DNA of 9,374 nucleotides from JBEIFW01 sp044370695 (GCA_044370695.1 JBILVB010000143.1:1-9374), one strand, 5' to 3'; shown: positions 1-6,469, counted from the first letter of the stretch. Numbers and translations are program-made. The notes: generated from the letters alone by a model not told the origin.

Positions 1-185
1 GCCGGACCGACGACGGTGATCGACTCGCTCGACGCAACCACCTGCTCGAGCCGAGGGGTTCCGGCCTGCGACGCCACGGCCGGGGTCACGGCCGCGATCA
101 GGCCGAGCAGCGGCACGGCGAGCGCTGCGGCTCGTCGTCGTGTCTGCGAAGCACGGACGCCGACGCGCCCTGGTTCGTCTCGCAT
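1..185 (-). CDS. N-terminus of a secreted protein, cut by the left edge
   Basis: This reading frame begins with ATG at 185-183 and stays open to base 1, giving 61 codons of an incomplete gene. A good ribosome binding site (GAGG at 196-193, 7 nt before the ATG) decides the start. The protein opens with an Arg-rich n-region (RVGVRASQTRRR), then a hydrophobic stretch of about 20 residues (AALAVPLLGLIAAVTPAVA) ending in an AxA-like cleavage site near residue 39, then a polar mature start (SQAGTPRLEQVV). It is therefore probably exported by Sec. Too little of the mature protein is visible to name a family. It is divergent from the acyl-CoA synthetase at 259, with 73 bp between the two starts. The opposite strand is also open here, but the signal peptide and ribosome binding site favour the minus strand. 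Confidence 0.75.
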   Translation of the reverse strand, partial: MRDEPGRVGVRASQTRRRAAALAVPLLGLIAAVTPAVASQAGTPRLEQVVASSESITVVGP

Positions 186-245
186 GTTCCCACCTCTGAT
201 CCCAACCAGTGCTCCCGTCGGCCGGAGGCCCGCGAGGTTGAGGGC

Positions 246-251
246 TAGCGT
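246..251 (+). promoter_or_regulatory. Candidate -10 box for a leaderless transcript
   Basis: TAGCGT matches the actinobacterial TANNNT -10 pattern and lies exactly 7 nt before the GTG at 259. This is the spacing expected when transcription begins at the start codon itself. No convincing -35 box is visible, and there is no Shine-Dalgarno sequence close to the GTG, which agrees with a leaderless mRNA. One hexamer in GC-rich DNA is weak evidence. Confidence 0.35.
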
Positions 252-258
252 CGGGATC

Positions 259-1797
259 GTGAAGGTGCCGCTGACCGTCAACGACCATCTCCGCCGGGCC
301 GAACTGCTCTACCCCGACCGGGTCGGGGTGATCGACGAACCGGACCAGCCGGCGGCCTCCTGGGGGTCGCTGTCCTACCGCCGGATCGCTGCGCTGGCCC
401 GGGCGCAGGCGGCGGGGCTCGACGCGCTCGGCATCGCCGAAGGCGAGCGAGTGGCGGTGATGAGCCACAACTCGGCCCGGTTGCTCACGGCGTTCTTCGG
501 GGTGTCGGGGTCCGGTCGCATCCTGGTGCCGATCAACTTCCGCCTCGCCGCCGAGGAAGTGAAGTACATCGTCGCCCACTCCGGGGCTCGGGTGCTGCTC
601 GTCGACCCCGAACTCGACGGTGCCATGGCCGAGGTGGCCGCCGAGCACCGTTTCGTGATCGGGGCCGAGTCCGATGCGGTGCTCTACCGCCACGACCTCG
701 AGCCACGCGGCTGGTCGGCTCCCGACGAGGACGCCACGGCGACGATCAACTACACGAGCGGCACGACCGCCCGGCCCAAAGGGGTGCAGCTCACCCACCG
801 CAACCTGTGGATCAACGCCGCGACGTTCGGTTGGCAGATGGGGGTGTCGGACCGCGACGTGTACCTGCACACCCTGCCGCAGTTCCACTGCAACGGGTGG
901 GGCATGGTCTACGCCGTCACCGGCATGGGTGGCACGCACGTGATCCTGCGCAAGGTCGACGGCGCCGAGATCCTGCGTCGTGTCGACCAGCACGGGGTGA
1001 CGTTGCTGTGCGGCGCGCCGGCGGTCGCCAACATGATTCTCGATGCAGCCGCCTCCTGGGATGGGCCGATCCCCGGCCGGGACCGGGTCCGTATCGTCGT
1101 GGCCGGCGCGCCGCCGCCCACCCGGACCATCGAGCGCATCGAGACCGAACTCGGCTGGGAGTTCGTCCAGATCTACGGCCTCACCGAGACCTCGCCGCTG
1201 CTCACCATGTCGCGTCGGCGGGCCGAATGGGACGAGTTGTCCCCGGCGGACCGGGCCCGCAAGCTCGGCCGGGCCGGGGCCCCGGCCATCGGCGTCGACG
1301 TGCGGGTGTCGGCCGACGGCGAGGTGCACGCCCGGGGCAACGTGATCATGGGCGGCTACTGGGAGCAGCCCGACGAGACCGCCAAGGCGATCCCCGACGG
1401 GTGGTTCCACACCGGTGACGGCGGCGCGATCGACGACGAGCACTACGTCGTCATCCAGGACCGCAAGAAGGACGTGATCATCTCCGGAGGCGAGAACGTG
1501 TCGTCCATCGAGGTCGAGGACGCGATCTTCAGCCACCCGAAGGTGGCCGAGGTGGCCGTGATCGGCATCCCCGACGACAAGTGGGGGGAACTGGTCACCG
1601 CCCTCGTCGTGCTCGTGCCGGGCGAGGCCCTCACCGAGGACGAGGTCATCGCCTGGACCCGGTCGAAGCTGGCCGGGTACAAGTGCCCGAAGAAGGTCGA
1701 GTTCCGCACGGAACTGGCCCGCACCGCGACCGGCAAGCTGCAGAAGTTCAAACTGCGAGAGCCGTTCTGGGCGGGGCGCACCCGGCAGGTCAACTGA
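259..1797 (+). CDS. Acyl-CoA synthetase (AMP-forming), short/medium-chain type
   Basis: This 512-residue enzyme of the ANL superfamily activates a carboxylic acid to its acyl-adenylate and then to acyl-CoA in the cytosol. Visible motifs in order: P-loop YTSGTTARPKG (165-175, with Ala where Gly is usual), FHCNGWG (209-215), YGLTET (306-311), GWFHTGD (381-387), the hinge and following loop DRKKDVIISGGENVSSIEVE (401-420), and the C-terminal ATGKLQK with the catalytic Lys493. FHCNGW is common in short/medium-chain acyl-activating enzymes; the true substrate is not visible. The frame is open back to base 16, but that extension reads antisense through the signal peptide of the divergent gene and looks nothing like the family. 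GTG at 259 gives MKVPLTVNDHLRRAEL, a typical beginning; GTG at 265 is the alternative. It is followed after 4 nt by the alpha/beta hydrolase, so the two are probably cotranscribed. Confidence 0.93.
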   Translation: MKVPLTVNDHLRRAELLYPDRVGVIDEPDQPAASWGSLSYRRIAALARAQAAGLDALGIAEGERVAVMSHNSARLLTAFFGVSGSGRILVPINFRLAAEEVKYIVAHSGARVLLVDPELDGAMAEVAAEHRFVIGAESDAVLYRHDLEPRGWSAPDEDATATINYTSGTTARPKGVQLTHRNLWINAATFGWQMGVSDRDVYLHTLPQFHCNGWGMVYAVTGMGGTHVILRKVDGAEILRRVDQHGVTLLCGAPAVANMILDAAASWDGPIPGRDRVRIVVAGAPPPTRTIERIETELGWEFVQIYGLTETSPLLTMSRRRAEWDELSPADRARKLGRAGAPAIGVDVRVSADGEVHARGNVIMGGYWEQPDETAKAIPDGWFHTGDGGAIDDEHYVVIQDRKKDVIISGGENVSSIEVEDAIFSHPKVAEVAVIGIPDDKWGELVTALVVLVPGEALTEDEVIAWTRSKLAGYKCPKKVEFRTELARTATGKLQKFKLREPFWAGRTRQVN

Positions 1798-1801
1798 ACC
1801 G

Positions 1802-2659
1802 ATGCCGACCACCACGGTGCCGGTCGGGTCCGGCGCGCCCACCGTCGAACTCGCCGGGCCGGCCGACGGCGAACTCGTCGTGCTCCTGCATGGTTTCCCG
1901 CAGAGCCGGCACACCTGGCGAGCGCAGGTGCCCGCCCTGGCGGCGGCGGGGTTCCGGGCGGTGGCACCCGACCAGCGGGGGTATTCGCCGGGCCTGCGGC
2001 CCGATCCGGCCGACCTGTCGGCGTACACCGTCGAACGCCTCGTCGGGGACGTGTTGGAACTGGCCGACGCCGTGGGCGGCCCGGGCGCCCGGTTCCACCT
2101 CGTCGGCCACGATTGGGGTGGTGCGATCGCCTGGGCCACGGCCGACCGCCACGCGAGCCGGGTGCGGACCCTGACCGTGCTCTCGCGCCCGCATCCGGCT
2201 GCGTTCGCGCAGGCCTACGCCACCGATGCCGACGGCCAGCGGCACCGGTCGCGGCACCACCGGGCGTTCCACGACCCGGCCACCGCCGGCCTGCTGCTCG
2301 CCGACGACGCTCGGCGGTTGCGCCGGTCGTTCCACGACCAGGGCGTGCCCGAGGCCCACGTCGCCGAGTACGTGTCGGTGCTGCGGGACCCCGGCGCGCT
2401 GGAGGCCGCCCTTGCCTGGTACCGCGCCGCCGGCACGCTCAGCCGCATCGACGCCGCGCCGATCGTCGTGCCCACCACCTACCTGTGGGGCGATGCCGAT
2501 TCGAGCGTCGGCGCCGCCGCCGCTCACGGCACCGCCGATCAGGTGGTCGGGCCGTACCGGTTCGTCGCCGTGCCCGGCGGTGGCCATTTCCTCACCGACG
2601 ACCACCCCGAGGTGGTCACGCGTGCTCTGCTCGAGCGGGTCAGCCCGCGGGGGACATGA
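1802..2659 (+). CDS. Alpha/beta hydrolase, epoxide hydrolase type
   Basis: The 285-residue protein has the usual length and fold signature of soluble epoxide hydrolases. Visible elements: oxyanion-hole loop HGFP (30-33), the strand and loop AVAPDQRGYSPG (53-64), nucleophile elbow GHDWGG (102-107) with Asp104 as nucleophile, SRPHPAAF (128-135), a cap-domain Tyr207 in WYR (206-208), the acid in WGDAD (229-233, most likely Asp233), and the catalytic His262 in GGGHF. An Asp nucleophile rules out an ordinary esterase and points to epoxide hydrolase or haloalkane dehalogenase. The WYR tyrosine favours epoxide hydrolase, since it normally polarises the epoxide oxygen. It starts 4 nt after the acyl-CoA synthetase, suggesting a shared mRNA and perhaps a shared pathway on an epoxidised acid. 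Its 3' end overlaps the convergent cupin gene by 20 bp. Confidence 0.88.
   Translation: MPTTTVPVGSGAPTVELAGPADGELVVLLHGFPQSRHTWRAQVPALAAAGFRAVAPDQRGYSPGLRPDPADLSAYTVERLVGDVLELADAVGGPGARFHLVGHDWGGAIAWATADRHASRVRTLTVLSRPHPAAFAQAYATDADGQRHRSRHHRAFHDPATAGLLLADDARRLRRSFHDQGVPEAHVAEYVSVLRDPGALEAALAWYRAAGTLSRIDAAPIVVPTTYLWGDADSSVGAAAAHGTADQVVGPYRFVAVPGGGHFLTDDHPEVVTRALLERVSPRGT
2635..2648. terminator. Weak hairpin at the convergent overlap
   Basis: GCGGG (2635-2639) and CCCGC (2644-2648) form a 5-bp stem with a 4-nt loop. The stop codon of the minus-strand cupin gene (TCA on plus, 2640-2642) lies in the loop. There is no T-tract on either side, and short GC stems are frequent by chance in this DNA, so a role in ending transcription is only a possibility. 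Confidence 0.22.
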
Positions 2660-3242
2660 CGATCGCCCGCTCCGTCTCGGGGTAGCAGACCCCGGGCGGC
2701 AGATGGATCCAGCGCCGCTGCACGGTGTCGATCACCTCGGTGTCGCCATCGGTCACGTTGAACGGCTCGAGTCGGGCGTGGAACCGTGTGCTCGCGCCGC
2801 GGTTCTTGCGCAGTTCGCGAACCTGACCGCTGTCGGTGAAGGCCACCGACGGCAGGAAGCACGGCCGCTGCGGGATGCGGAAGCGGGGCTTGTCCGAGGC
2901 CATCCACCGGGGCGCATCGGAGAACCGCTGGATCACGAGGGCGCCGGTGACGGTCTTGGCGCCGTTCCAGAAGTACCCGGTCTCGAGATACACGTACTCG
3001 GAGGTGCGGATCGTCGTGCCGGAGATGGTGAGGGCCCCCTCGAACACGACGAGGTCGAGGTCGGCGGCGTAGTTGCCCGTCGCGGTGAACTCCCAACCGG
3101 GCGGATACCAGACGAGGGCCGTCAGCGCGCGACGCGGGCTGATCCGCAGCCGCGCCAGAGACACCGGTGTCGACGAGTCGGGGAGGAGCACCTGCTCCCA
3201 CCCGGTCACGGAACGGAGATCGACGGTTTGCGCTGTGGTCAT
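2640..3242 (-). CDS. Cupin-like protein (ChrR/DUF4437-like)
   Basis: The 200-residue protein starts at ATG 3242-3240 (MTTAQTVDLRSV); the open frame continues upstream but only as antisense of the neighbouring ligase. Residues 41-110 read as a cupin core: LVWYPPGWEF, then NYAADLDLVVFEGALTISGTTIRTSEYVYLETGYF in alternating strand pattern, ending ALVIQRF. A second half (about 150-198) may complete a two-domain arrangement. The His residues that bind metal in classical cupins are missing: only His155 and His180 exist in the whole protein, neither in the core motif. It may therefore be a binding protein or use other ligands. It is divergent from the second acyl-CoA ligase across a 151-bp control region and convergent with the hydrolase, overlapping it by 20 bp. 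Function is unknown; the family assignment rests on pattern only. Confidence 0.72.
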   Translation of the reverse strand: MTTAQTVDLRSVTGWEQVLLPDSSTPVSLARLRISPRRALTALVWYPPGWEFTATGNYAADLDLVVFEGALTISGTTIRTSEYVYLETGYFWNGAKTVTGALVIQRFSDAPRWMASDKPRFRIPQRPCFLPSVAFTDSGQVRELRKNRGASTRFHARLEPFNVTDGDTEVIDTVQRRWIHLPPGVCYPETERAIVMSPAG

Positions 3243-3254
3243 CGGATCGTTGCG

Positions 3255-3273
3255 CCACGACCACGGGTCGTGG
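3255..3273. promoter_or_regulatory. Perfect dyad, possible operator or 5'-UTR hairpin
   Basis: CCACGACC (3255-3262), spacer ACG, GGTCGTGG (3266-3273): an 8-bp perfect inverted repeat. It covers the predicted transcription start of the cupin gene and ends 12 nt before its ATG. On DNA it could be a repressor site; in the cupin mRNA it could fold as a stem-loop near the start codon. No regulator gene is in the window. Confidence 0.45.
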
Positions 3274-3278
3274 GCGTC

Positions 3279-3284
3279 ACCGTA
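3279..3284 (-). promoter_or_regulatory. Candidate -10 box for the cupin gene
   Basis: On the minus strand this reads TACGGT, a TANNNT-type -10 box, 36 nt before the ATG at 3242. A start of transcription near 3272 would leave a leader of about 30 nt. No clear -35 is visible. The two dyads of this region flank the hexamer on both sides. Confidence 0.35.
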
Positions 3285-3286
3285 CT

Positions 3287-3301
3287 GATCGGCCGCCGAT
3301 C
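3287..3301. promoter_or_regulatory. 15-bp perfect palindrome, possible operator
   Basis: GATCGGC-C-GCCGATC is a perfect 7-bp inverted repeat around one central base. It sits 2 bp upstream (in the minus-strand sense) of the cupin -10 candidate, where a spacer-bound regulator would sit, and about 45 bp upstream of the -10 candidate of the ligase gene. GATCGGCC-like words are common in GC-rich genomes, so chance is a real alternative. Confidence 0.35.
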
Positions 3302-3319
3302 GACCACCTTGAGGCGCCC

Positions 3320-3350
3320 TTGGGGCCGCGAAGAACGACAGCGGTACCAT
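3320..3350 (+). promoter_or_regulatory. Candidate promoter of the ligase-crotonase-amidase unit
   Basis: TTGGGG (3320-3325) and TACCAT (3345-3350) are separated by 19 bp and resemble a relaxed actinobacterial -35/-10 pair. Transcription would begin near 3357, about 37 nt before the ATG at 3394. A G-run with GGGGGGA (3378-3384) can act as ribosome binding site. Confidence 0.32.
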
Positions 3351-3393
3351 CCGGGCGGCTCTCGCCGAGCCGGATCCGGGGGGAACGAACACG

Positions 3394-4941
3394 ATGCCGT
3401 TGAAGATCGCCGAACGAGCGGCCGAGCGACCGACCGAGGTTGCCCTGCGCGACGACCGCGTGGCGCTGACCTGGCCCGAGGTCGACGAACTGGTCAACCG
3501 GGCCGCGAACGCGTTGCGGGCGCTGGATCTCGGCCCGAAACGCCGGGTGGCGGTGTTCGCCGAGAACGCCGCCGAGACGGTGATCGCCCACCTGGGCGCG
3601 CTGTTCGCCGGGGCCTCGAGCGTGCCGGTGAACTTCCACTTCACCGCCGAAGAGGTGGAGTTCATCCTTGCCGACTCGGGAGCGGCCGTCGTCCTCGTCG
3701 GGCCGGAGACGGTGGGTCGGGCCGCCGTCGCCGCCCGGGCCGCCGGCACGCCGCACGTGATCGCCTGGCGCAGCGATCCCGCCGAGGGCGTGACCCCTTG
3801 GGAGCAGGCGCTGGCCGGTGCCTCGCCGGCGTCGCCGCCGATCGACGTGCCGCCGCTGCCGAACCTCATGTACACGTCCGGCACCACGGGCCGCCCCAAG
3901 GGGGTCGACCTGCCGCCCACGATGTTCGCCGCCGGCAAGGATCTGCGCGAGCACGTCGAGGCGCTGGAGAAGAACCGGTTCTGCCAGTTCGGCACCCACA
4001 TCGTGATCGGGCCGATGTACCACACGGGCCCCCTGTCCGGGGTGCGGGTTCTGGCGGCGGGCACCCCGGTGCTCGTGCTCGGGCGGTTCGACGCCGAGAC
4101 GGTGCTGCGGGCGATCGACACCTACAAGACCGAGACCTCGATCATGGTGCCCACCCACTTCGTGCGGCTGCTCGCCCTTCCCGACGAGGTGAAGTCCCGG
4201 TACGACGTGTCCTCGATGCAGGTCGTGGGCCACACCGGCGCCGCCTGCCCGGTGGACGTGAAGCGGGCGATGATCGAGTGGTGGGGGCCGATCTTCTTCG
4301 ACGCCTACGGCGCCACGGAGGTGGGCACGATCTGCACGATCACCTCGCCGGAGTGGCTCGAGCACCCGGGTTCGGTCGGGCGCTGCATCCCGCCGTTCAC
4401 CCGGGCCGTGGTCGTCGACGACGACGGCAACGAGGTCCCGCCGGGCACCGAGGGTCGGCTGTACTTCGAGGACTCCACCGGCCGGGGCATCGTGTATCCG
4501 AGCGATCCGGCCAAGACGGCTGCGTCGCACCTTCGTCCCGGGGTGTTCACGATCGGCGAGATCGGGTACGTCACCGAGGACGGCTTCGTCTACATCACCG
4601 ACCGCTTCAGCGACATGATCGTGTCCGGTGGGGCCAACATCTATCCCGCCGAGGCCGAGAAGGTGTTGCTCACGCACCCCGGGGTCGCCGACGTCGCCGT
4701 GATCGGCGTGCCGAACACCGAGATGGGCGAGGAGGTCAAGGCGCTCGTCGTGCCGGTCGACCCGGCCAACCCGCCGGACCCGGCCGAGTTGATCGGGTTC
4801 TGCCGCCAGCATCTCTCGGGCTACAAGTGCCCGCGCACGCTCGACATCGTCGACAGCGTGGGCCGCAATGCGATGGGCAAGATCAACAAGCGCCAACTCC
4901 GAGCTCCGTTCTGGGAGACGGGGCGCACGATCGGAGGCTGA
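3394..4941 (+). CDS. Acyl-CoA synthetase (AMP-forming), FadD-like
   Basis: This 515-residue ANL-superfamily ligase should form acyl-CoA from a carboxylic acid, ATP and CoA. Motifs in order: P-loop YTSGTTGRPKG (160-170), MYHTGPL (208-214), YGATE (305-309), the hinge DRFSDMIVSGGANIYPAE (403-420), and NAMGKINKR with the catalytic Lys496. The segment that normally reads TGD (ATP ribose contact) reads IGE (387-389), so Asp is replaced by Glu389. The DRFSD-IVSGGANIYPAE hinge occurs in many actinobacterial FadD-type ligases, including those for steroid side chains and bile acids, but the substrate cannot be decided here. It differs clearly in sequence from the ligase at 259, so the two are not a recent duplication. 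It is the first gene of a tight unit: the crotonase begins 3 nt after its stop. Confidence 0.92.
   Translation: MPLKIAERAAERPTEVALRDDRVALTWPEVDELVNRAANALRALDLGPKRRVAVFAENAAETVIAHLGALFAGASSVPVNFHFTAEEVEFILADSGAAVVLVGPETVGRAAVAARAAGTPHVIAWRSDPAEGVTPWEQALAGASPASPPIDVPPLPNLMYTSGTTGRPKGVDLPPTMFAAGKDLREHVEALEKNRFCQFGTHIVIGPMYHTGPLSGVRVLAAGTPVLVLGRFDAETVLRAIDTYKTETSIMVPTHFVRLLALPDEVKSRYDVSSMQVVGHTGAACPVDVKRAMIEWWGPIFFDAYGATEVGTICTITSPEWLEHPGSVGRCIPPFTRAVVVDDDGNEVPPGTEGRLYFEDSTGRGIVYPSDPAKTAASHLRPGVFTIGEIGYVTEDGFVYITDRFSDMIVSGGANIYPAEAEKVLLTHPGVADVAVIGVPNTEMGEEVKALVVPVDPANPPDPAELIGFCRQHLSGYKCPRTLDIVDSVGRNAMGKINKRQLRAPFWETGRTIGG
4933..4937 (+). promoter_or_regulatory. Ribosome binding site of the crotonase gene
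   Basis: GGAGG lies inside the last codons of the ligase gene, 7 nt before the ATG at 4945. It fixes that start and shows that the crotonase is translated from the same mRNA as the ligase. Confidence 0.75.
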
Positions 4942-4944
4942 CCG

Positions 4945-5766
4945 ATGACCGATCCCGTCGTCCTCGTCGACGAGCCGGCCGAGCACGTCCGGCGCCTCAC
5001 CCTCAACCGCCCCGACAAGCGCAACGCGCTGTCGCACCGGTTGCGCAGCGAGCTGTTCGACGCGCTGCGCGCAGCGGATCGTGACCGCGAGGTGCGCGTC
5101 GTCGTCATCCGGGGCTCGGGGCCCTGCTTCTCGGCGGGCTACGACCTCGCCCAGACCCCCGGCGAGGCGCCGCCGTGGCCGATCTCGCCGGCGGACGGCG
5201 CGTGGGCCCGTCACGTGCTGCAGGGCTGGTTCGAGATGATGGACCTGTCGACCCCGCTCATCGCCCAGGTGCACGGGTGGTGCCTGGCCGGCGGCACCGA
5301 GCTCGCGACCGCGTGCGATCTCGTCTACGTGGCCGAGGACGCGAAGATCGGCTACCCGCCGGTGCGCCTCATGTCGTCGCCCGACATGGCGTGGCAGCCG
5401 TGGCTGCTCGGCTACCGCCGGGCCATGGAGGCGATGCTCACCGGCGACTCGATGTCGGGCACCGAGGCCGTGGCGCAGGGGTTCGCCAACCGGGCGTTCC
5501 CGGCCGACCGTCTCGACGACGAGGTGCTGGCCATGGCCCGCCGGGTGGCGGCCATCCCGCCGGACCTCCAGGCGATCAACAAGCGGGTGGTCCACCGGGC
5601 GATGGAGGTGATGGGTATGCGGGACGGCATGAAGGCCACTGCGGAGCTGAACGCCCTCGGCTTCCACCAGCGCTCGAGCAAGGAGTACCACGCCAAGCTG
5701 CGCGAGTCGGTCACCCAGGCGTTGTCCGAGCGCGACAAGCCCTTCGGCGACTACCGCGAGCAGTAG
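4945..5766 (+). CDS. Enoyl-CoA hydratase/isomerase family protein (crotonase)
   Basis: This 273-residue crotonase-fold protein would act on an acyl-CoA in the cytosol. Visible: LNRPDKRNALS (20-30), first oxyanion-hole segment CFSAGYDL (61-68), second segment GWCLAGGTEL (111-120) and the following ACDLVYVAEDAKIGYPPV (123-140). Glu119 in GGTEL matches the first catalytic Glu of enoyl-CoA hydratase (Glu144 in the rat enzyme). The second (Glu164, usually in PE) is replaced by Pro139 in YPPV. Asp147 in SSPDMAW falls where dienoyl-CoA isomerases carry a catalytic Asp, by my hand alignment. Ordinary hydration is thus uncertain; isomerase, hydrolase or another crotonase reaction is possible. It sits 3 nt after the ligase and 7 nt before the PuuD-like gene, so it probably acts on the product of that ligase. 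Confidence 0.88.
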   Translation: MTDPVVLVDEPAEHVRRLTLNRPDKRNALSHRLRSELFDALRAADRDREVRVVVIRGSGPCFSAGYDLAQTPGEAPPWPISPADGAWARHVLQGWFEMMDLSTPLIAQVHGWCLAGGTELATACDLVYVAEDAKIGYPPVRLMSSPDMAWQPWLLGYRRAMEAMLTGDSMSGTEAVAQGFANRAFPADRLDDEVLAMARRVAAIPPDLQAINKRVVHRAMEVMGMRDGMKATAELNALGFHQRSSKEYHAKLRESVTQALSERDKPFGDYREQ

Positions 5767-5773
5767 GCGGGCC

Positions 5774-6469
5774 ATGGTCCCGGTGCTCCTCCAACCGGGC
5801 CGTCGCACCGGCGAGGCCAAGGGCCCGCGCAACGTGACCTTCTCGGTGCGGCGGGCGTATGCCGAAGCGGTGCACCGCGCCGGCGGTCGGCTGCTCGTGC
5901 TACCCCCGATCGACGACCGGCTCGGGGAACTCGACGAACTCCTCGGTCGGATCGACGGGGTGCTCCTGCACGGTGGCGGTGACGTCGAGCCGGCTCGCTA
6001 CGGGGCGAGCGACGTGCACCCGGCCGTGGCCGGCATCGACCCGGCGCACGACGCGGTCGAACTCGCCGTGGTGCTTGCCGCGATCGACCGGGGGATCCCG
6101 GTGCTGGCCGTCTGCCGCGGTCATCAGGTGCTCAACGTCGCCCTCGGGGGCACCCTGCACCAGGACCTCGGCGAGCGGGCGCCGGCCCATCGCGACGGAT
6201 TGCACGACGTGGCCGTGACGCCGGGGACGCGATTGGCCGACGTCCTCGGCGTGCGCACCGCCACCGGGCATTCCTCGCACCATCAGGCCATCGACCGGCT
6301 CGGCGACGGTCTGGTCGTGGCGGCCCGGGCGCCCGACGGCACCGTCGAGGCGGTCGAGCTGCCGGGTGCCTGGGTCGTGGGGGTGCAGTGGCACCCCGAG
6401 GACACCGCTGCGACGGATCCGGTCAACCAGCGATTGTTCGACGCGTTCGTGGCGTCCTGCCGTCGCTGA
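5774..6469 (+). CDS. PuuD-like class I glutamine amidotransferase/gamma-glutamyl hydrolase
   Basis: The 231-residue protein belongs to the peptidase C26/gamma-glutamyl-GABA hydrolase group. It carries the nucleophile Cys114 in AVCRGHQ (112-118), the catalytic His207 and Glu209 in QWHPED (205-210), LHGGGDVEPARYG (65-77) and GHSSHHQAID (165-174), all characteristic of PuuD-type enzymes. In known members it cleaves the gamma-glutamyl bond of gamma-glutamyl-GABA in putrescine breakdown. Here there is no polyamine gene nearby. It closes an operon with an acyl-CoA ligase and a crotonase, so a gamma-glutamyl amide of another amine, or an unrelated amide, is equally possible. ATG at 5774 lies 7 nt after the crotonase stop with only a weak GGCGGG ribosome binding site, suggesting translational coupling. 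Length and motif order are complete. Confidence 0.85.
   Translation: MVPVLLQPGRRTGEAKGPRNVTFSVRRAYAEAVHRAGGRLLVLPPIDDRLGELDELLGRIDGVLLHGGGDVEPARYGASDVHPAVAGIDPAHDAVELAVVLAAIDRGIPVLAVCRGHQVLNVALGGTLHQDLGERAPAHRDGLHDVAVTPGTRLADVLGVRTATGHSSHHQAIDRLGDGLVVAARAPDGTVEAVELPGAWVVGVQWHPEDTAATDPVNQRLFDAFVASCRR

Noticed and set aside
16..258. Upstream extension of the first acyl-CoA synthetase (81 extra residues)
   Set aside because: It is antisense to a well-formed signal peptide with a good ribosome binding site, has no family resemblance, and the family normally begins at MKVPLTVNDH-like sequence.
198..258. GATCCC and GGGATC as distant inverted repeats in the left divergent region
   Set aside because: The arms are only 6 bp and about 50 nt apart, with no other symmetry between them.
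3356..3379. Short dyads CGGCTC/GAGCCG and CCGGATCCGG before the ligase start
   Set aside because: Six- and five-base arms made almost only of G and C are expected often by chance in this DNA; placement between promoter and start is suggestive but not enough.
3243..4121. Upstream part of the minus-strand frame that contains the cupin
   Set aside because: It is antisense to the second ligase; the cupin pattern begins only after the ATG at 3242, and a promoter candidate and dyads lie in between.
259..4941. The two acyl-CoA ligases as a tandem duplication
   Set aside because: They share only superfamily motifs; their hinge, substrate-pocket and N-terminal sequences differ widely, so any duplication is ancient.
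2226..5084. 952-codon open frame on the plus strand
   Set aside because: It crosses four recognised genes in other frames or on the other strand, and its product is Arg/Pro/Gly-rich without domains. It is open only because of the high GC content.
3277..5832. 851-codon open frame on the minus strand
   Set aside because: It is the antisense shadow of the ligase and crotonase genes, His/Arg/Gly-rich, with no motif.
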